Source: DASRDB01 sp035652815 (GTDB lineage: Bacteria; Chloroflexota; Ktedonobacteria; Ktedonobacterales; Ktedonobacteraceae). From it: a stretch of DNA of 64,000 nucleotides. Position numbers and translations under genes: made by a program. This document shows positions 41,320 through 50,544 of this stretch, piece by piece (positions within the stretch are counted from its first letter, which is position 1; every line of letters starts with the position of its first letter). The stretch spans positions 316,204 to 380,203 of the forward strand of contig DASRDB010000009.1 in NCBI GenBank assembly GCA_035652815.1, given 5' to 3'. Below the pieces are notes generated by a model. That model saw only the letters and a list, made by a program, of their open reading frames with translations. It was not told the origin of the DNA and did no database searches.

Positions 41320-42927
41320 TCAAGCAGAAAAACTTCTGGCGAGACTAACCCTGTCAGTCTTGCCGGTGGATGTCTTAGGTAGCACCTCACGGAACTCGAT
41401 CATGTCTGGAACCATGTAGTGGGGTAACTGCTGGTGACAGAAAGAAAGTACTTCCTCGCGAGTCAGCGTGGCTCCTTCATAGAGGCTAATCACCGCGCGC
41501 AGACGATTACCGAGTACCTCGTCTGGTACAGGGAGGACTGCTACTTCCCGGATTGCCGGGTGCCCGTAAAGCACCGCCTCAATCTCCCCCAGCTCTACCC
41601 GATACCCGCGAGTCTTAATCATGCCATCCTCGCGTCCAAGATAGAGATAATTTCCATCGGCATCCAGGGTTACGATATCCCCCGTCTTGTACATCAGTTC
41701 ATGGAAATGCGGCTGGAAGGGATTGCGCATCAGCACCTTTGCCGTCTTTTCAGGATGGCCCCAGTAGCCCTGCATCAGCGAGGGCCCCCGCACATACAGC
41801 TCACCGGATTCGCCAGGCTCCGTTACCTTCTCCCCCGCGCTGTTCACGGCGAAAATCTCAGTGTTGGCGCAGGCCTTACCGATAGGAATAGGCACCGTCC
41901 GCTCGGGGTCCAGCGGCGGCACCTCGTAGAAGGTGCAGACGTTGGTCTCTGTTGGACCATACCAGTTCAGATAGCGTGCCTGGGGCAGTGCAGTCATCAA
42001 CTGGCGCAAATACTTCACCGGAAAGACCTCGCCGGCAAAGATGATCGTTCGCAGGCAGGAGAGGTCATGGGTCGCAAGCTGGCCATAAAGCACCATGAGT
42101 GTTAGCACCGATGGTACCGAGTACCAGACGCTGATACGTTCGCGCTCGATCAGCCTGGTCAGTTGCACCGGAAAGGTCGAAGCGCCCTCGGGCACAAGGA
42201 TAATCGTTGCTCCTGCCAGACAAGAGGAGAAAATATCAAAGATGGAAAGGTCAAAGTGCAAAGGCGCGTGGCTGGAGACCCGGTCATCCGCTGACAGACC
42301 TACACAGTCCGCAGCCCAGTTCACGAATGTCAGCGAATTGCGATGGGAGATCATGACGCCCTTGGGGGTGCCGGTCGAGCCAGAGGTGTAAAGAATATAG
42401 GCGGTATCCGTCTCGATAGCCAGGTTCTCTGGAAGGGGCGCTGTAGCGTGCGCAATGACCTCGTTCCAGGATAGCAGTGACACTCCTTGAGGTACTGGTG
42501 CTGTAGCTGGCCTCTGTTCTGGGGGCAGGTCGCAATCGACCAGTACTACTGTATCCAACGGGCAGTCATCTGGAAACATTGCTTGAATGTTAGTCGCCTT
42601 TGCGCTACTGGTCAACAGGGTGGTAATACCACTATCCCGAATGATATACGCCAGGCGTTTCACCGGCGCTCCCGGATCAAGCGGTACATAGCACGCACCA
42701 GTTTTGAGGATCGCGAAAACACTGACCACCGAGGCGAGCGATTTAGAGACATAAATCCCAACGCGATTGCCGGGTGTCACACCCTGCGCTCGCAATACTC
42801 CTGCCAACTGGTCCGTTAAAGCATCAAGCTCTGCATAGGAAAGAGTGTGTTCATTAAAGATTACCGCTGTTTTATCCGGGATGCGACGGGCACTCGCTAC
42901 GAGCAATTGATGGAGTACGTAAGCCAT
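41320..42927 (-). CDS. Stand-alone amino acid adenylation enzyme (prolyl-carrier ligase-like)
   Basis: 535 aa. Activates an amino acid as adenylate and loads a separate carrier protein. Core motifs are YILYTSGSTGTPKGVMISH, NWYGPTETNVCTFYEVPP, YKTGDIVTLDADGNYLYLGR and the C-terminal KTSTGKTDR with the catalytic Lys. The stretches HFDLSIFDIF, SVWYSVPSVL and FAGEVFPVKYLRQLM resemble L-prolyl-AMP ligases of the PltF/CloN4/RedM type. The pocket as I read it (D-L-F-Y-I-A-W-V-C) is similar but not identical to the proline code as I remember it. ATG 42927 has GGAGG at good spacing; a GTG two codons earlier overlaps that site. It is followed on the same transcript direction by nothing and preceded by the dehydrogenase gene 44 bases upstream. 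Confidence 0.85.
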   Translation of the reverse strand: MAYVLHQLLVASARRIPDKTAVIFNEHTLSYAELDALTDQLAGVLRAQGVTPGNRVGIYVSKSLASVVSVFAILKTGACYVPLDPGAPVKRLAYIIRDSGITTLLTSSAKATNIQAMFPDDCPLDTVVLVDCDLPPEQRPATAPVPQGVSLLSWNEVIAHATAPLPENLAIETDTAYILYTSGSTGTPKGVMISHRNSLTFVNWAADCVGLSADDRVSSHAPLHFDLSIFDIFSSCLAGATIILVPEGASTFPVQLTRLIERERISVWYSVPSVLTLMVLYGQLATHDLSCLRTIIFAGEVFPVKYLRQLMTALPQARYLNWYGPTETNVCTFYEVPPLDPERTVPIPIGKACANTEIFAVNSAGEKVTEPGESGELYVRGPSLMQGYWGHPEKTAKVLMRNPFQPHFHELMYKTGDIVTLDADGNYLYLGREDGMIKTRGYRVELGEIEAVLYGHPAIREVAVLPVPDEVLGNRLRAVISLYEGATLTREEVLSFCHQQLPHYMVPDMIEFREVLPKTSTGKTDRVSLARSFSA

Positions 42928-42971
42928 AGTCACTCCTCCTCATTCGACATCTACTTCCAGCCTGGAAGATT

Positions 42972-44117
42972 TCAAAGGCCGAGGGTACGCGCGATAATCA
43001 TGCGTTGGATCTCCGATGTACCAGAATAGATCGTCCCGGCTACCGAATCGCGCAAGTCGCGTTCGATTTCAGATTCCGTCATATACCCGAAGGCACCATG
43101 AATCTGGATAGCGTCAAGGCTTGACTGTACCCAGGCTTCGCTGGTAAAAACCTTCGCTGCGGCCGCCTCAGCTGTGGCTGATTTGCCCTGTTGTTTGAGC
43201 CAGGCGACTTTGTAGATCAGCAAGCGGGCCGTCTCAAGTCGCAGATACATATCGGCAACCTTGTTGGAGACACTTTGGAATTTGCCGATTGCTTGCCCAA
43301 ACTGCTTGCGCTCCTGCGCGTAACGTATGCAGGCCTCCAACTGGCGCTGCATTGCGCCGACAGCGCTGGCGAGAATGCAACTCCGTTCCCACTCCATCGA
43401 TGAGTTGAAGATTGCCAGCCCAGCGCCTTCTTTGCCCAGCCGGTGTTCTACGGGCACTTCGCAGTCAGTAAGAATGATCTCTCCCATTGGTGAGGTGCGC
43501 AGGCCCATTTTATCGAGGCCACGACTCACGGTAAAACCTGGCGTGCCTTTCTCCACGAGAAAAGCACAGGCACCGGCGAAGCCGTGACCGGGGTTGAGCG
43601 AGGCAAAAACGAGGACAACATCGGCGACCGGTGCATTGGTGATGTAGAGCTTGGTGCCGTTGAGAATGTAGCGGTCTCCACGACGCTCTGCTCGCGTGCG
43701 CATACTGAAGGCATCAGAGCCGGAGTCTGGCTCTGTCATGGCATGTACTCCAATCAGATCACCGGAGACCAGGCCGGGCAGATAAGCCCTCTGCTGCGCA
43801 GGAGTACCGAACTTCAGCAGGGGTAGTTCGATACTCCACATTTGCGCATTGAGCGAGAAGATGAGCCCATTGTCGCGGCAGGCATAGCCGAGCCCCTCCA
43901 TCACCAGCACAGTCGTTAGAATATCAGCTTCGCTGCCCCCGAATTCCTCGGGAATTGGCAAGCCCTGAATCCCAAAACGAGCACACGCGCGCCAGGCATC
44001 ACGTGAAAACTCGCCTGCGCGTTCGCGCTCACGCAGCTGGTGGTTCAACTCTTTGCTGGCGAACTCGATGGCTGAGGCCTTCAACGCAAGCTGATCTGGA
44101 CTGAATGAGAGGTCCAT
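42972..44117 (-). CDS. Acyl-CoA dehydrogenase-like flavoenzyme (prolyl-PCP dehydrogenase-like)
   Basis: 381 aa. FAD enzyme of the acyl-CoA dehydrogenase fold. Typical motifs are HAMTEPDSGSDAFSMRTRAE, YILNGTKLYITNAP, ERKQFGQAIGKFQSVSNKVA and the C-terminal IYSGTSEIQRMIIAR. The segment FNSSMEWERSCILAS, with a Glu in the position used as base by prolyl-carrier oxidases as I recall them, and the adjacent prolyl-ligase-like gene suggest it oxidises a carrier-bound amino acid, in the best case proline to pyrrole-2-carboxyl. A plain acyl-CoA dehydrogenase is the alternative. The start at 44117 follows AGGA at good spacing; a TTG lies two codons before. First gene of a two-gene unit with the adenylation enzyme. 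Confidence 0.87.
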   Translation of the reverse strand: MDLSFSPDQLALKASAIEFASKELNHQLRERERAGEFSRDAWRACARFGIQGLPIPEEFGGSEADILTTVLVMEGLGYACRDNGLIFSLNAQMWSIELPLLKFGTPAQQRAYLPGLVSGDLIGVHAMTEPDSGSDAFSMRTRAERRGDRYILNGTKLYITNAPVADVVLVFASLNPGHGFAGACAFLVEKGTPGFTVSRGLDKMGLRTSPMGEIILTDCEVPVEHRLGKEGAGLAIFNSSMEWERSCILASAVGAMQRQLEACIRYAQERKQFGQAIGKFQSVSNKVADMYLRLETARLLIYKVAWLKQQGKSATAEAAAAKVFTSEAWVQSSLDAIQIHGAFGYMTESEIERDLRDSVAGTIYSGTSEIQRMIIARTLGL

Positions 44118-44543
44118 GCTCAAATCCTATCTCTGTAGAGCCTATAAATTACAGGACAAGTTTAGCATCAATAAACACACTCTAACAACCATAGAAACAG
44201 GTACGTAATTCACTATGAGCGCTTCCCATCTTAGTCCGCAAAAGCCTGCCCGATGCTCTGGCATACCATCCTATTCCTCCCTACGTCTTTCCCCACCCAT
44301 GAAGATAGAGGTACTCATATTCCCGCCTGGAGTTCCTACCTAGAGGTGCTCAGGAAAAATTTTCGCACTTTTCCGCATGTTCACCGTCTAAGACTATGCT
44401 ACAGTCTTGTAGTATTGGGAGAACCAAAAACACGGTGCAAGTGAAAGCATGTAACGAGATCAAGGACATCGTCTGGTAGGCTTCCTGCAGGCAGCTGTTT
44501 CAATCGACGCCAATCGGCCAGGGAGCGTGGAGGACAAGACAAC
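44118..44543. other. Divergent intergenic region
   Basis: 426 bases between the dehydrogenase gene (minus) and the GT2 gene (plus). It must hold both promoters, but I found no clear -35/-10 pair, repeat or RNA. Confidence 0.4.
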
Positions 44544-45365
44544 ATGGAGATAGTATCCGAGGGGGCGATATCGAGCCTGGCAGTCCATCGCGGCGCTCGC
44601 GTTAGCATCGTTATCCCGGCCCACAACGAAGCCGAGAACCTGCCCCATCTACTGCCGCGCCTGCCCACCTGGGTGCATGAAGTGATCCTGGTCAATGATC
44701 ACTCCACTGATGAGACCGAGGCGGTCGCCCGGAGCCTGCTGCCGGACATCCGCCTCGTCCACACGCAGAGCGGGCGAGGCAAGGGGGCGGCCTTGCAAAC
44801 GGGCTTTGCCGCAGCGCAAGGCGAAATCATCGTGATGATGGATGCCGATGGCTCCAGCGACCCCGACGAACTGCCGCGCTTTGTCGAGGCGCTACTAGCC
44901 GGGGCCTACCTGGCTAAAGGGTCGCGCTTCCTGACCGGAGGGGGTAGTTCAGATATCACACCCCTGCGCCGGTTGGGCAGCCAGATACTGATCGGGGTGG
45001 CCAACCGGCTGTTTGGAGTGCGCTTCACCGACATGTTCTGTGGCCTCAATGCCTTCTGGAAAGACTGCCTCTCGTACTTTGAGGTGGACTGCCCGGGCTT
45101 TGAGATCGAAGCGCTGCTGCATCTGCGCATTTGCAAGGCCAACCTGCTGATCGTAGAGGTACCCAGTTTCGAGCATGCCCGCTTACACGGCGTCAGCAAG
45201 TTTCGCACCTTTCGCGATGGCTGGCGGGTATTCAAGATGATCGTGCGGGAACGGCTCAATGGCCGCTCCGTCATCCGACCGGTCACAAGGCCGCATCCTG
45301 CTCCGATCGAGGAGGGGGCCTGGACAGGGCTGGCTGTTCCAGGGCACCTTGGGGCCGCGCAATAA
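44544..45365 (+). CDS. GT2 family glycosyltransferase (DPM1/polyprenol-type)
   Basis: 273 aa. Transfers a sugar from a nucleotide sugar, probably to a polyprenyl phosphate at the cytoplasmic face. The GT-A fold shows VSIVIPAHNEAENLPHLLPR, VILVNDHSTDET, GKGAALQTGFAAAQGEIIVM and the metal-binding DADGSSDPDEL. Then come KGSRFLTGGGSSDITPLRRL and TDMFCGLNAFWKDCL, as in dolichol-phosphate mannosyltransferase-like enzymes. No C-terminal membrane helices. GGAGG lies 11 bases upstream. It heads a plus-strand run with the two secreted proteins, so it may belong to surface decoration rather than to the NRPS pathway. Confidence 0.9.
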   Translation: MEIVSEGAISSLAVHRGARVSIVIPAHNEAENLPHLLPRLPTWVHEVILVNDHSTDETEAVARSLLPDIRLVHTQSGRGKGAALQTGFAAAQGEIIVMMDADGSSDPDELPRFVEALLAGAYLAKGSRFLTGGGSSDITPLRRLGSQILIGVANRLFGVRFTDMFCGLNAFWKDCLSYFEVDCPGFEIEALLHLRICKANLLIVEVPSFEHARLHGVSKFRTFRDGWRVFKMIVRERLNGRSVIRPVTRPHPAPIEEGAWTGLAVPGHLGAAQ

Positions 45366-45592
45366 GCCGCTCTGTCAGGAGCGCAAGCGTTATCAAGCAG
45401 AAGGAGAAGCATGAAAGGCTGGTTTCTCAAGTTGAAACCTCTTTTCCTCCGAAAATAGCGGCCATAATCGAATTATTTGCGAAATGGAGGAACACCCGGA
45501 AGGTTCCTCCGTTTCGCACGCGCAGAGCAAACCGAATTATCTCAAGCAGAGACTAATCCCGGTCAATGCCTCTAGAAAAAAGGAGCCGACTT

Positions 45593-47089
45593 ATGAATCT
45601 CCGTTCGTTTCGAGCCATTGTATGCTTCCCCTGCTTGATTTGCTTGATCTATCTGATCACCTGGCCGGGTATACCGTCCGCGAGGGCCACCTCCCATATG
45701 AGTCACTCACAGCACGTCTTTCAGCCAAGCGGTCACGGCACAGTGATTCCAACGGTGGTAGATACTGCCACCATGCCTCAAATCCTCTCTGAGAAGGCCC
45801 CACAAAGTCAGCCAGTATTTCCAGTCGGTAGATCTGCACAGACGACTCCGCGCAACTTATCCGCACCGCAGAACGTAGTGAACGTTCCAGCCCCTACCAG
45901 CACCGATCCCACAGCCAGTGTTGGCTTAACTGTTACAACCCAACCCAAACCAGATGCCAATGGCGCTGGTGGCACATACAACTACCTTGAGACAGTTAAC
46001 GGGGCGATTGGAATCTATGGACGTAATGGCGCTCGATTCTCTATGACCTCCTACCAGTCGTGGTTCGGCGTCAATAGCCCTTTCATTGATCCGGTAACGC
46101 AGTGGGATAGTTACGGAAGTCGCTTCATCTTCAGCATACTCCAACAAGGTTCCGATATACTCTGGCTTTCGGTTGCCCAACAGCCCAGTGCTACAGGAAA
46201 GTTCTGCAACTATAGCTTCACGTTTCTTCCCAACCACGACTTTGACAAGTTGGGAGTGGATAGGGATGGCATCTACTTCGGTGCGAATTTGATCAACACC
46301 TCTGGCACGATAGTTGGCAACGAGCTGTTCTATACCAGCCGCTCGGCATTGGAAACCTGCCAGACCGCCACCTACACCAATTGGACCAACCTGACCAACC
46401 CGGGCGGCTCGCTGGCAGAGGCTATTACGCCCGCCCGGCAGGATAGCTATACTAACGGAGTGGAATACCTGGTCAACTCCTACCCGGCAGGCGGCTGCCA
46501 GTTGACGCTCTGGACGTTGACCAGTAGCGGCAACCTCTCCAACACCAACGTTCCCACCCAGTGCTACAGCCCCCCGACGAAAGCCAAACAGCAAGGCTCG
46601 GCGGCAACGATTGACACAGGGGATTGCAGCATCACGCAGGCCAGCTTTGTCAAAGGCTTGCTGACGGTGGACATGCCGGGCGCTTACGACTGGGGGGATG
46701 GCAACGGTCCGGTCAGCATCGTTGAATGGTTTGTCCTCAATCCAGCTACGGCTCAAGTGGTCAACCAGGGGGCTTTTGGCACGCCGGGCTACTGGCTGTT
46801 CTATCCCTCGGCCATCACGACGGCCAACGGGCATATGCTCTTCGTCTACAATGCCTCGGGAGCCAGTATCTATCCCAGCGTCTGGTATGTCAATCAGACC
46901 TTCAGCAATACTACGGCTCTCGTCAATGGCGTTAGTTACGATGGGACAAGTGGAGTCACTCCCTGGGGCGACTACCAGTCGGCCTGGCCTGATGCTACCG
47001 GGAAAAGCCCTGATTCGGTCTGGATTACTGGTGAATATGTAAAAAATACGAATATCTGGGGATCCAAATTCGATCTGGTGACACCCTGA
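45593..47089 (+). CDS. Secreted protein of unknown function, tandem copy 1
   Basis: 498 aa. The start at 45593 has AAGGAG seven bases upstream; the frame extends back to 45566. The signal peptide is MNLRSFRAIVCFPCLICL with a cleavage region near PSARA. The mature part is rich in Ser, Thr, Asn, Gly, Tyr and Trp. It has motifs shared with copy 2: SFQPSGHG-like start, YNYLETVNG, RFIFSVLQ-like strand (SRFIFSILQ), IWLSVAQQ-like strand, HDFDKLGVDRDGIYFGAN, AFGTPGYWLFYPSAITTANG and WPDATG. Repeated beta-strand-like segments suggest a propeller or beta-sandwich. No family recognised. 22 bases separate it from copy 2. Confidence 0.85.
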   Translation: MNLRSFRAIVCFPCLICLIYLITWPGIPSARATSHMSHSQHVFQPSGHGTVIPTVVDTATMPQILSEKAPQSQPVFPVGRSAQTTPRNLSAPQNVVNVPAPTSTDPTASVGLTVTTQPKPDANGAGGTYNYLETVNGAIGIYGRNGARFSMTSYQSWFGVNSPFIDPVTQWDSYGSRFIFSILQQGSDILWLSVAQQPSATGKFCNYSFTFLPNHDFDKLGVDRDGIYFGANLINTSGTIVGNELFYTSRSALETCQTATYTNWTNLTNPGGSLAEAITPARQDSYTNGVEYLVNSYPAGGCQLTLWTLTSSGNLSNTNVPTQCYSPPTKAKQQGSAATIDTGDCSITQASFVKGLLTVDMPGAYDWGDGNGPVSIVEWFVLNPATAQVVNQGAFGTPGYWLFYPSAITTANGHMLFVYNASGASIYPSVWYVNQTFSNTTALVNGVSYDGTSGVTPWGDYQSAWPDATGKSPDSVWITGEYVKNTNIWGSKFDLVTP

Positions 47090-47111
47090 CAAATTTAGAA
47101 AGGAATCCGCT

Positions 47112-48608
47112 GTGAACCGTCGTACATCTCGCACCATCCTGCTCTTGAGCATCGTAATCTGCCTGATGGCCTTACCGGGTGTGTGGACCGCGAGAGCCAG
47201 CGTCCTTGCCGGGCGCAGCTTCCAGCCAGGCGGTCACGGCGTCGTGATACCGCAGAAGATCGATACTTCCAGACTGCCGCAGATTCCGGGTGCGCAATCG
47301 GTTGCTCCGCAGACTGCCACAATCAGAGCCTCGCAGTCCTCCTCAAACGGCAGGACTTCCTTCCTTTCCCCCTCAAATGTAGTGAACGTTCCACCCGCTA
47401 ACGGCACCAATCCATACGCCAAATCGGGCTTATCTGAGCAGAGAGGGGAGGGTAATCCTGACGCTACCGGTGCAGGAGGCATTGATAACTACCTTGAGAC
47501 GGTCAATGCAGGTCTCGCTGTCTATGCCCGAGGCGGAACACAACAGTTGACGAGTTCCTTCCAGTCCTGGTTCAATGTCACCAGCACCTTCTATGACCCG
47601 ATGACGATATGGGATGACACCGGAGACCGCTTCATCTTCAGCGTTCTCCAGACAGGCGCGAAAACCATCTGGATCTCAGTCGCACAGCAGACCAATGCCA
47701 CAGGAAGTTACTGCAACTATAGCTTCCCCACTCTTGCTGGTCACGACTTTGATCATTTAGGGGTGGATGGTAATGGCATTTACTTCGCCTTCAATATTCT
47801 CGCGCCTGGCAGCCCGACCAACGTCGTGAACAACGAACTCTTCTATGCCAGTCGCACTGCTTTGGAGAGCTGTCAGACAGCTACCTATACCAGTTGGACG
47901 GACCTGACCAACCCGGACGGCACCATTGCGCAAGCTATGACGCCCGCCAGGGAGGATAGCAGCGTCAGCGGGGTGGAGTACCTGGTCAACTCCTACCCGG
48001 CGGGTGCCTGCCAGATGACACTCTGGACATTCACCGAAAGCACCAGCACCCTTACGAACGCTACCATCCCCACCCAATGCTACAGCCCTCCACCAAACGC
48101 AAAACAGAAGGGGTCCTCGGCGCTGATTTATACGGGAGGTGATTGCAGCCTTATCCAGGCCAGCCTGATCAATGGTCTGCTGACCACGTCCACTCCTGGG
48201 ACATATGACTGGGGAGATGGCAACGGGCCGGTCGGCATTGTGGAGTGGTTTGTGCTTAACCCGAGTTCGGCCAGCGTCTCCAGCCAGGGTGCGTTCGGCA
48301 CGCCCGGCTACTGGCTGTTCTACCCTTCGGCCATCACCACGCCCAACGGGCATATGCTCTTCATGTACAATGCCTCGGGGGCCAGCATCTATCCCAGTAT
48401 CTGGTACGTCAATCAAAGTCTTACCAATACGAAAGCCCTGGCCAATGGCAACAGTTACTTTGGGACGTCAGGTGTAGCTGTGTGGGGATACTATCAGTCG
48501 GCCTGGCCCGATGCCAGCACAGTGAATCTCAATTCGGTGTGGATGACGGGCGAGTATGCCAAAGCAACCAATGCCTGGGGCACAAAGTTCGGCCTGGTGA
48601 CTCCCTAG
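47112..48608 (+). CDS. Secreted protein of unknown function, tandem copy 2
   Basis: 498 aa from a GTG start preceded by AAAGGA. Signal peptide: MNRRTSRTILLLSIVICLMA with cleavage near WTARA. Clear paralogue of copy 1 along the whole length: DRFIFSVLQTGAKTIWISVA, HDFDHLGVDGNGIYFAF, ESCQTATYTSWTDLTNP, AFGTPGYWLFYPSAITTPNG and SVWMTGEYAKATNAWGTKF. Six or more Cys are conserved between the pair, fitting an extracytoplasmic protein with disulfides. Function unknown. Identical length and adjacency point to recent tandem duplication with some divergence of the N-terminal 100 residues. Confidence 0.85.
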   Translation: MNRRTSRTILLLSIVICLMALPGVWTARASVLAGRSFQPGGHGVVIPQKIDTSRLPQIPGAQSVAPQTATIRASQSSSNGRTSFLSPSNVVNVPPANGTNPYAKSGLSEQRGEGNPDATGAGGIDNYLETVNAGLAVYARGGTQQLTSSFQSWFNVTSTFYDPMTIWDDTGDRFIFSVLQTGAKTIWISVAQQTNATGSYCNYSFPTLAGHDFDHLGVDGNGIYFAFNILAPGSPTNVVNNELFYASRTALESCQTATYTSWTDLTNPDGTIAQAMTPAREDSSVSGVEYLVNSYPAGACQMTLWTFTESTSTLTNATIPTQCYSPPPNAKQKGSSALIYTGGDCSLIQASLINGLLTTSTPGTYDWGDGNGPVGIVEWFVLNPSSASVSSQGAFGTPGYWLFYPSAITTPNGHMLFMYNASGASIYPSIWYVNQSLTNTKALANGNSYFGTSGVAVWGYYQSAWPDASTVNLNSVWMTGEYAKATNAWGTKFGLVTP

Positions 48609-48630
48609 TGGCTGACATGAGCAGGTGTTT

Positions 48631-48767
48631 TCCAGTATGACAGGCGTGCTGAAGTACCCCTGTCATACTGGAGTGCCCCTGTCATGCTTCGCTGCGCTCA
48701 GCATCTCATGTGCCGGACGAAGCGTGTGTCGAGGCCGCAGATGCTTCGCTGCGCTCAGCATGACAGG
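48631..48767. repeat. Repeat cluster: hairpin plus two family A half-copies
   Basis: TCCAGTATGACAGG (48631-48644) and CCTGTCATACTGGA (48659-48672) form a 14-base-pair hairpin. Two direct copies of a family A arm follow (about 48679-48704 and 48739-48765, core ATGCTTCGCTGCGCTCAGCA). Bases 48728-48739 also match, inverted, the spacer of copy 1 at 135-146. The cluster lies between convergent genes. Confidence 0.75.
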
Positions 48768-48784
48768 CTGGAGCAGACGGGCCA

Positions 48785-50512
48785 TCAGACTGCTTGCGGA
48801 TTTGCCTCGAGTTCGTTTATCAGGCTTGTGGGAACGGTAAAGTCGTCATACCATCTACCGCCGAAGGGGCGGGGCATGGGGATGATTTGATCGCTGGAGT
48901 AGGCGAGTATCTTGCGGTTGTAGGCTCGGATAGCATCGCGCAGGTGAGCCGGCAACTGGCCGTCAAGTACGAGGGCCCGCTCCATCTCGCTGAGCAGCAT
49001 CTTCGTTTCCTCTATGGTTTTCAATATGATGCGGCACAGCGTGGAGGGCAAAATACTTAATTCCCCTTTGATGGTAATCAATCGCGCAATCGCTTCATAG
49101 GTCACGTCTTGAATGTCGCATCGCGACATCCACTGTGTTTCGTAGTTGAGCCGCCGATACCACAGTGGATCAATCATGGCCTGCCGGTGTTCTTCAAGCG
49201 TTCTATGGAAAATGCGGTATCCATGTTTCTCCGGCTCCTCAAAGAAGCGCGAACCCGGGTCCAGAAACGGCACCATTGGACAAATGAGCGGCAGCACATT
49301 CTTACCACGAAACTTGCGCAGCAGGTGAGCACTGTAGGAGACAGTATCAAGGACCGATTCGGTCGTCTGCTGGGGCATGCCGATAAAGAACCAGATCATC
49401 ACTCCTGCGATCCCGGCATCCAGGGCGCGCGGAATCCAAGCTTCCATCTCGGACATAGTATAGGTACCCCGCCCAGAGAGTTTACTGATGACGGGGTCGT
49501 GTGATTCCGGAGAGAGCATGATATAGGCTTCCGTCGATTGCCCCATTTTCACCAGGGTGTCCTGCGCAGGCAGGTTGAACTGCTCGAAGAAGACGCTCTT
49601 ATACCCCATCTCCTTGACGCCATCGAGAAATTGATGCAGGCGAGCTTTGGTCTCAGAGTAACACTGCAAGGCATAGATCGAGGTCGTCCTGGCCACATCA
49701 CCCAATGTCTTCAGTTCCTCGATGATCCGCTGATTGTCTTTGCTCACCAGCGTTTTCTTAATGCCCATAATCTTGTTGGTCGCGTAGCGCGAACCTCCGC
49801 ACCACGGACAATCGTGAGCGCATCCCGTATTGGGCAAGGTCATAATGAGTTTCGATGCGCCAGCACCACTTTTTGATTCCCGGTAGTAGGACCAATCAAT
49901 GGTAGCATCGTTGTAGTTCTTGCCTGGTTTATGCGTAAAGCCGGTGTCTATCACCTCTGGACCATTGCGCTTGTAGACGAGATTGGGGATGTGGTTGAAG
50001 GTGCGCTCTCCCCGCTTTACCGCCTCTATGAGCATCGTCACCGGTACGAGCGTATCGTATCCCTTGACGACTATATCGACACACGAATATTGAATGAGCT
50101 GATCGGCATAATAGGTAGAGGAAATCCCTCCAAAGATGACCAGCGACTCAGGATGAATAGTCTTCACCCTCTTTGCGACTTCGATGGAGCCATGACAGTG
50201 GGCCATCCAGTGCAGATCGATTCCAAAGACCGGCGCATCGAGTCGTCCCAATAAGCCATCCACGTCGAGGTTTGGATGCATCAACATGAGCGAGGCCAGG
50301 TTGACAATCTCAGCTTGCAGGCCGTGTTCGCGCAAGCGCTGCTTTATAGCGAAAAAGCCAAGTGGATACATCTCGTAGATGGAGGTGACATTGACGCTAT
50401 CAGAGTCGCTTAGATAGGCGAAGAGCAGATCATCGCGCTCGCGGAAGTCATACACGCTGGGCGCGTGCAACAAAAACAGGTCGGCCTGCAGTCTCTGAAC
50501 TGGTTGGTTCAT
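48785..50512 (-). CDS. Radical SAM protein with cobalamin-binding-type N-terminus
   Basis: 575 aa. The N-terminal about 190 residues resemble a B12-binding Rossmann domain (YPLGFFAIKQRLREHGLQAE, VFGIDLHWMAHCHGSIEVAK, ESLVIFGGISSTYY). A classical DxHxxG motif was not seen, so cobalamin may be bound base-off without His or not at all. The radical SAM core (about 215-430) has the cluster motif GCAHDCPWCGGS (C-x3-C-x2-C) and IMLSPESHDPVISKLSGRG. The C-terminal about 140 residues are helical. Enzymes of this class methylate or rearrange unactivated carbons, or modify lipids. GAGGAGCTACG precedes the ATG. It lies 32 bases after the P450 gene on the same strand, so the two probably work on the same substrate (inference). 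Confidence 0.88.
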   Translation of the reverse strand: MNQPVQRLQADLFLLHAPSVYDFRERDDLLFAYLSDSDSVNVTSIYEMYPLGFFAIKQRLREHGLQAEIVNLASLMLMHPNLDVDGLLGRLDAPVFGIDLHWMAHCHGSIEVAKRVKTIHPESLVIFGGISSTYYADQLIQYSCVDIVVKGYDTLVPVTMLIEAVKRGERTFNHIPNLVYKRNGPEVIDTGFTHKPGKNYNDATIDWSYYRESKSGAGASKLIMTLPNTGCAHDCPWCGGSRYATNKIMGIKKTLVSKDNQRIIEELKTLGDVARTTSIYALQCYSETKARLHQFLDGVKEMGYKSVFFEQFNLPAQDTLVKMGQSTEAYIMLSPESHDPVISKLSGRGTYTMSEMEAWIPRALDAGIAGVMIWFFIGMPQQTTESVLDTVSYSAHLLRKFRGKNVLPLICPMVPFLDPGSRFFEEPEKHGYRIFHRTLEEHRQAMIDPLWYRRLNYETQWMSRCDIQDVTYEAIARLITIKGELSILPSTLCRIILKTIEETKMLLSEMERALVLDGQLPAHLRDAIRAYNRKILAYSSDQIIPMPRPFGGRWYDDFTVPTSLINELEANPQAV

Positions 50513-50544
50513 CGTAGCTCCTCTTATGAAGCGCGTTTAGTATC

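Noticed and set aside
45926..47152. 408-codon minus-strand frame
   Set aside because: It is antisense to the first secreted protein, which has a ribosome-binding site, signal peptide and a paralogue next door.
48631..48767. Terminator for the tandem secreted genes
   Set aside because: The 14-base-pair hairpin has no T-run and belongs to a repeat cluster, so I annotated it as a repeat only.
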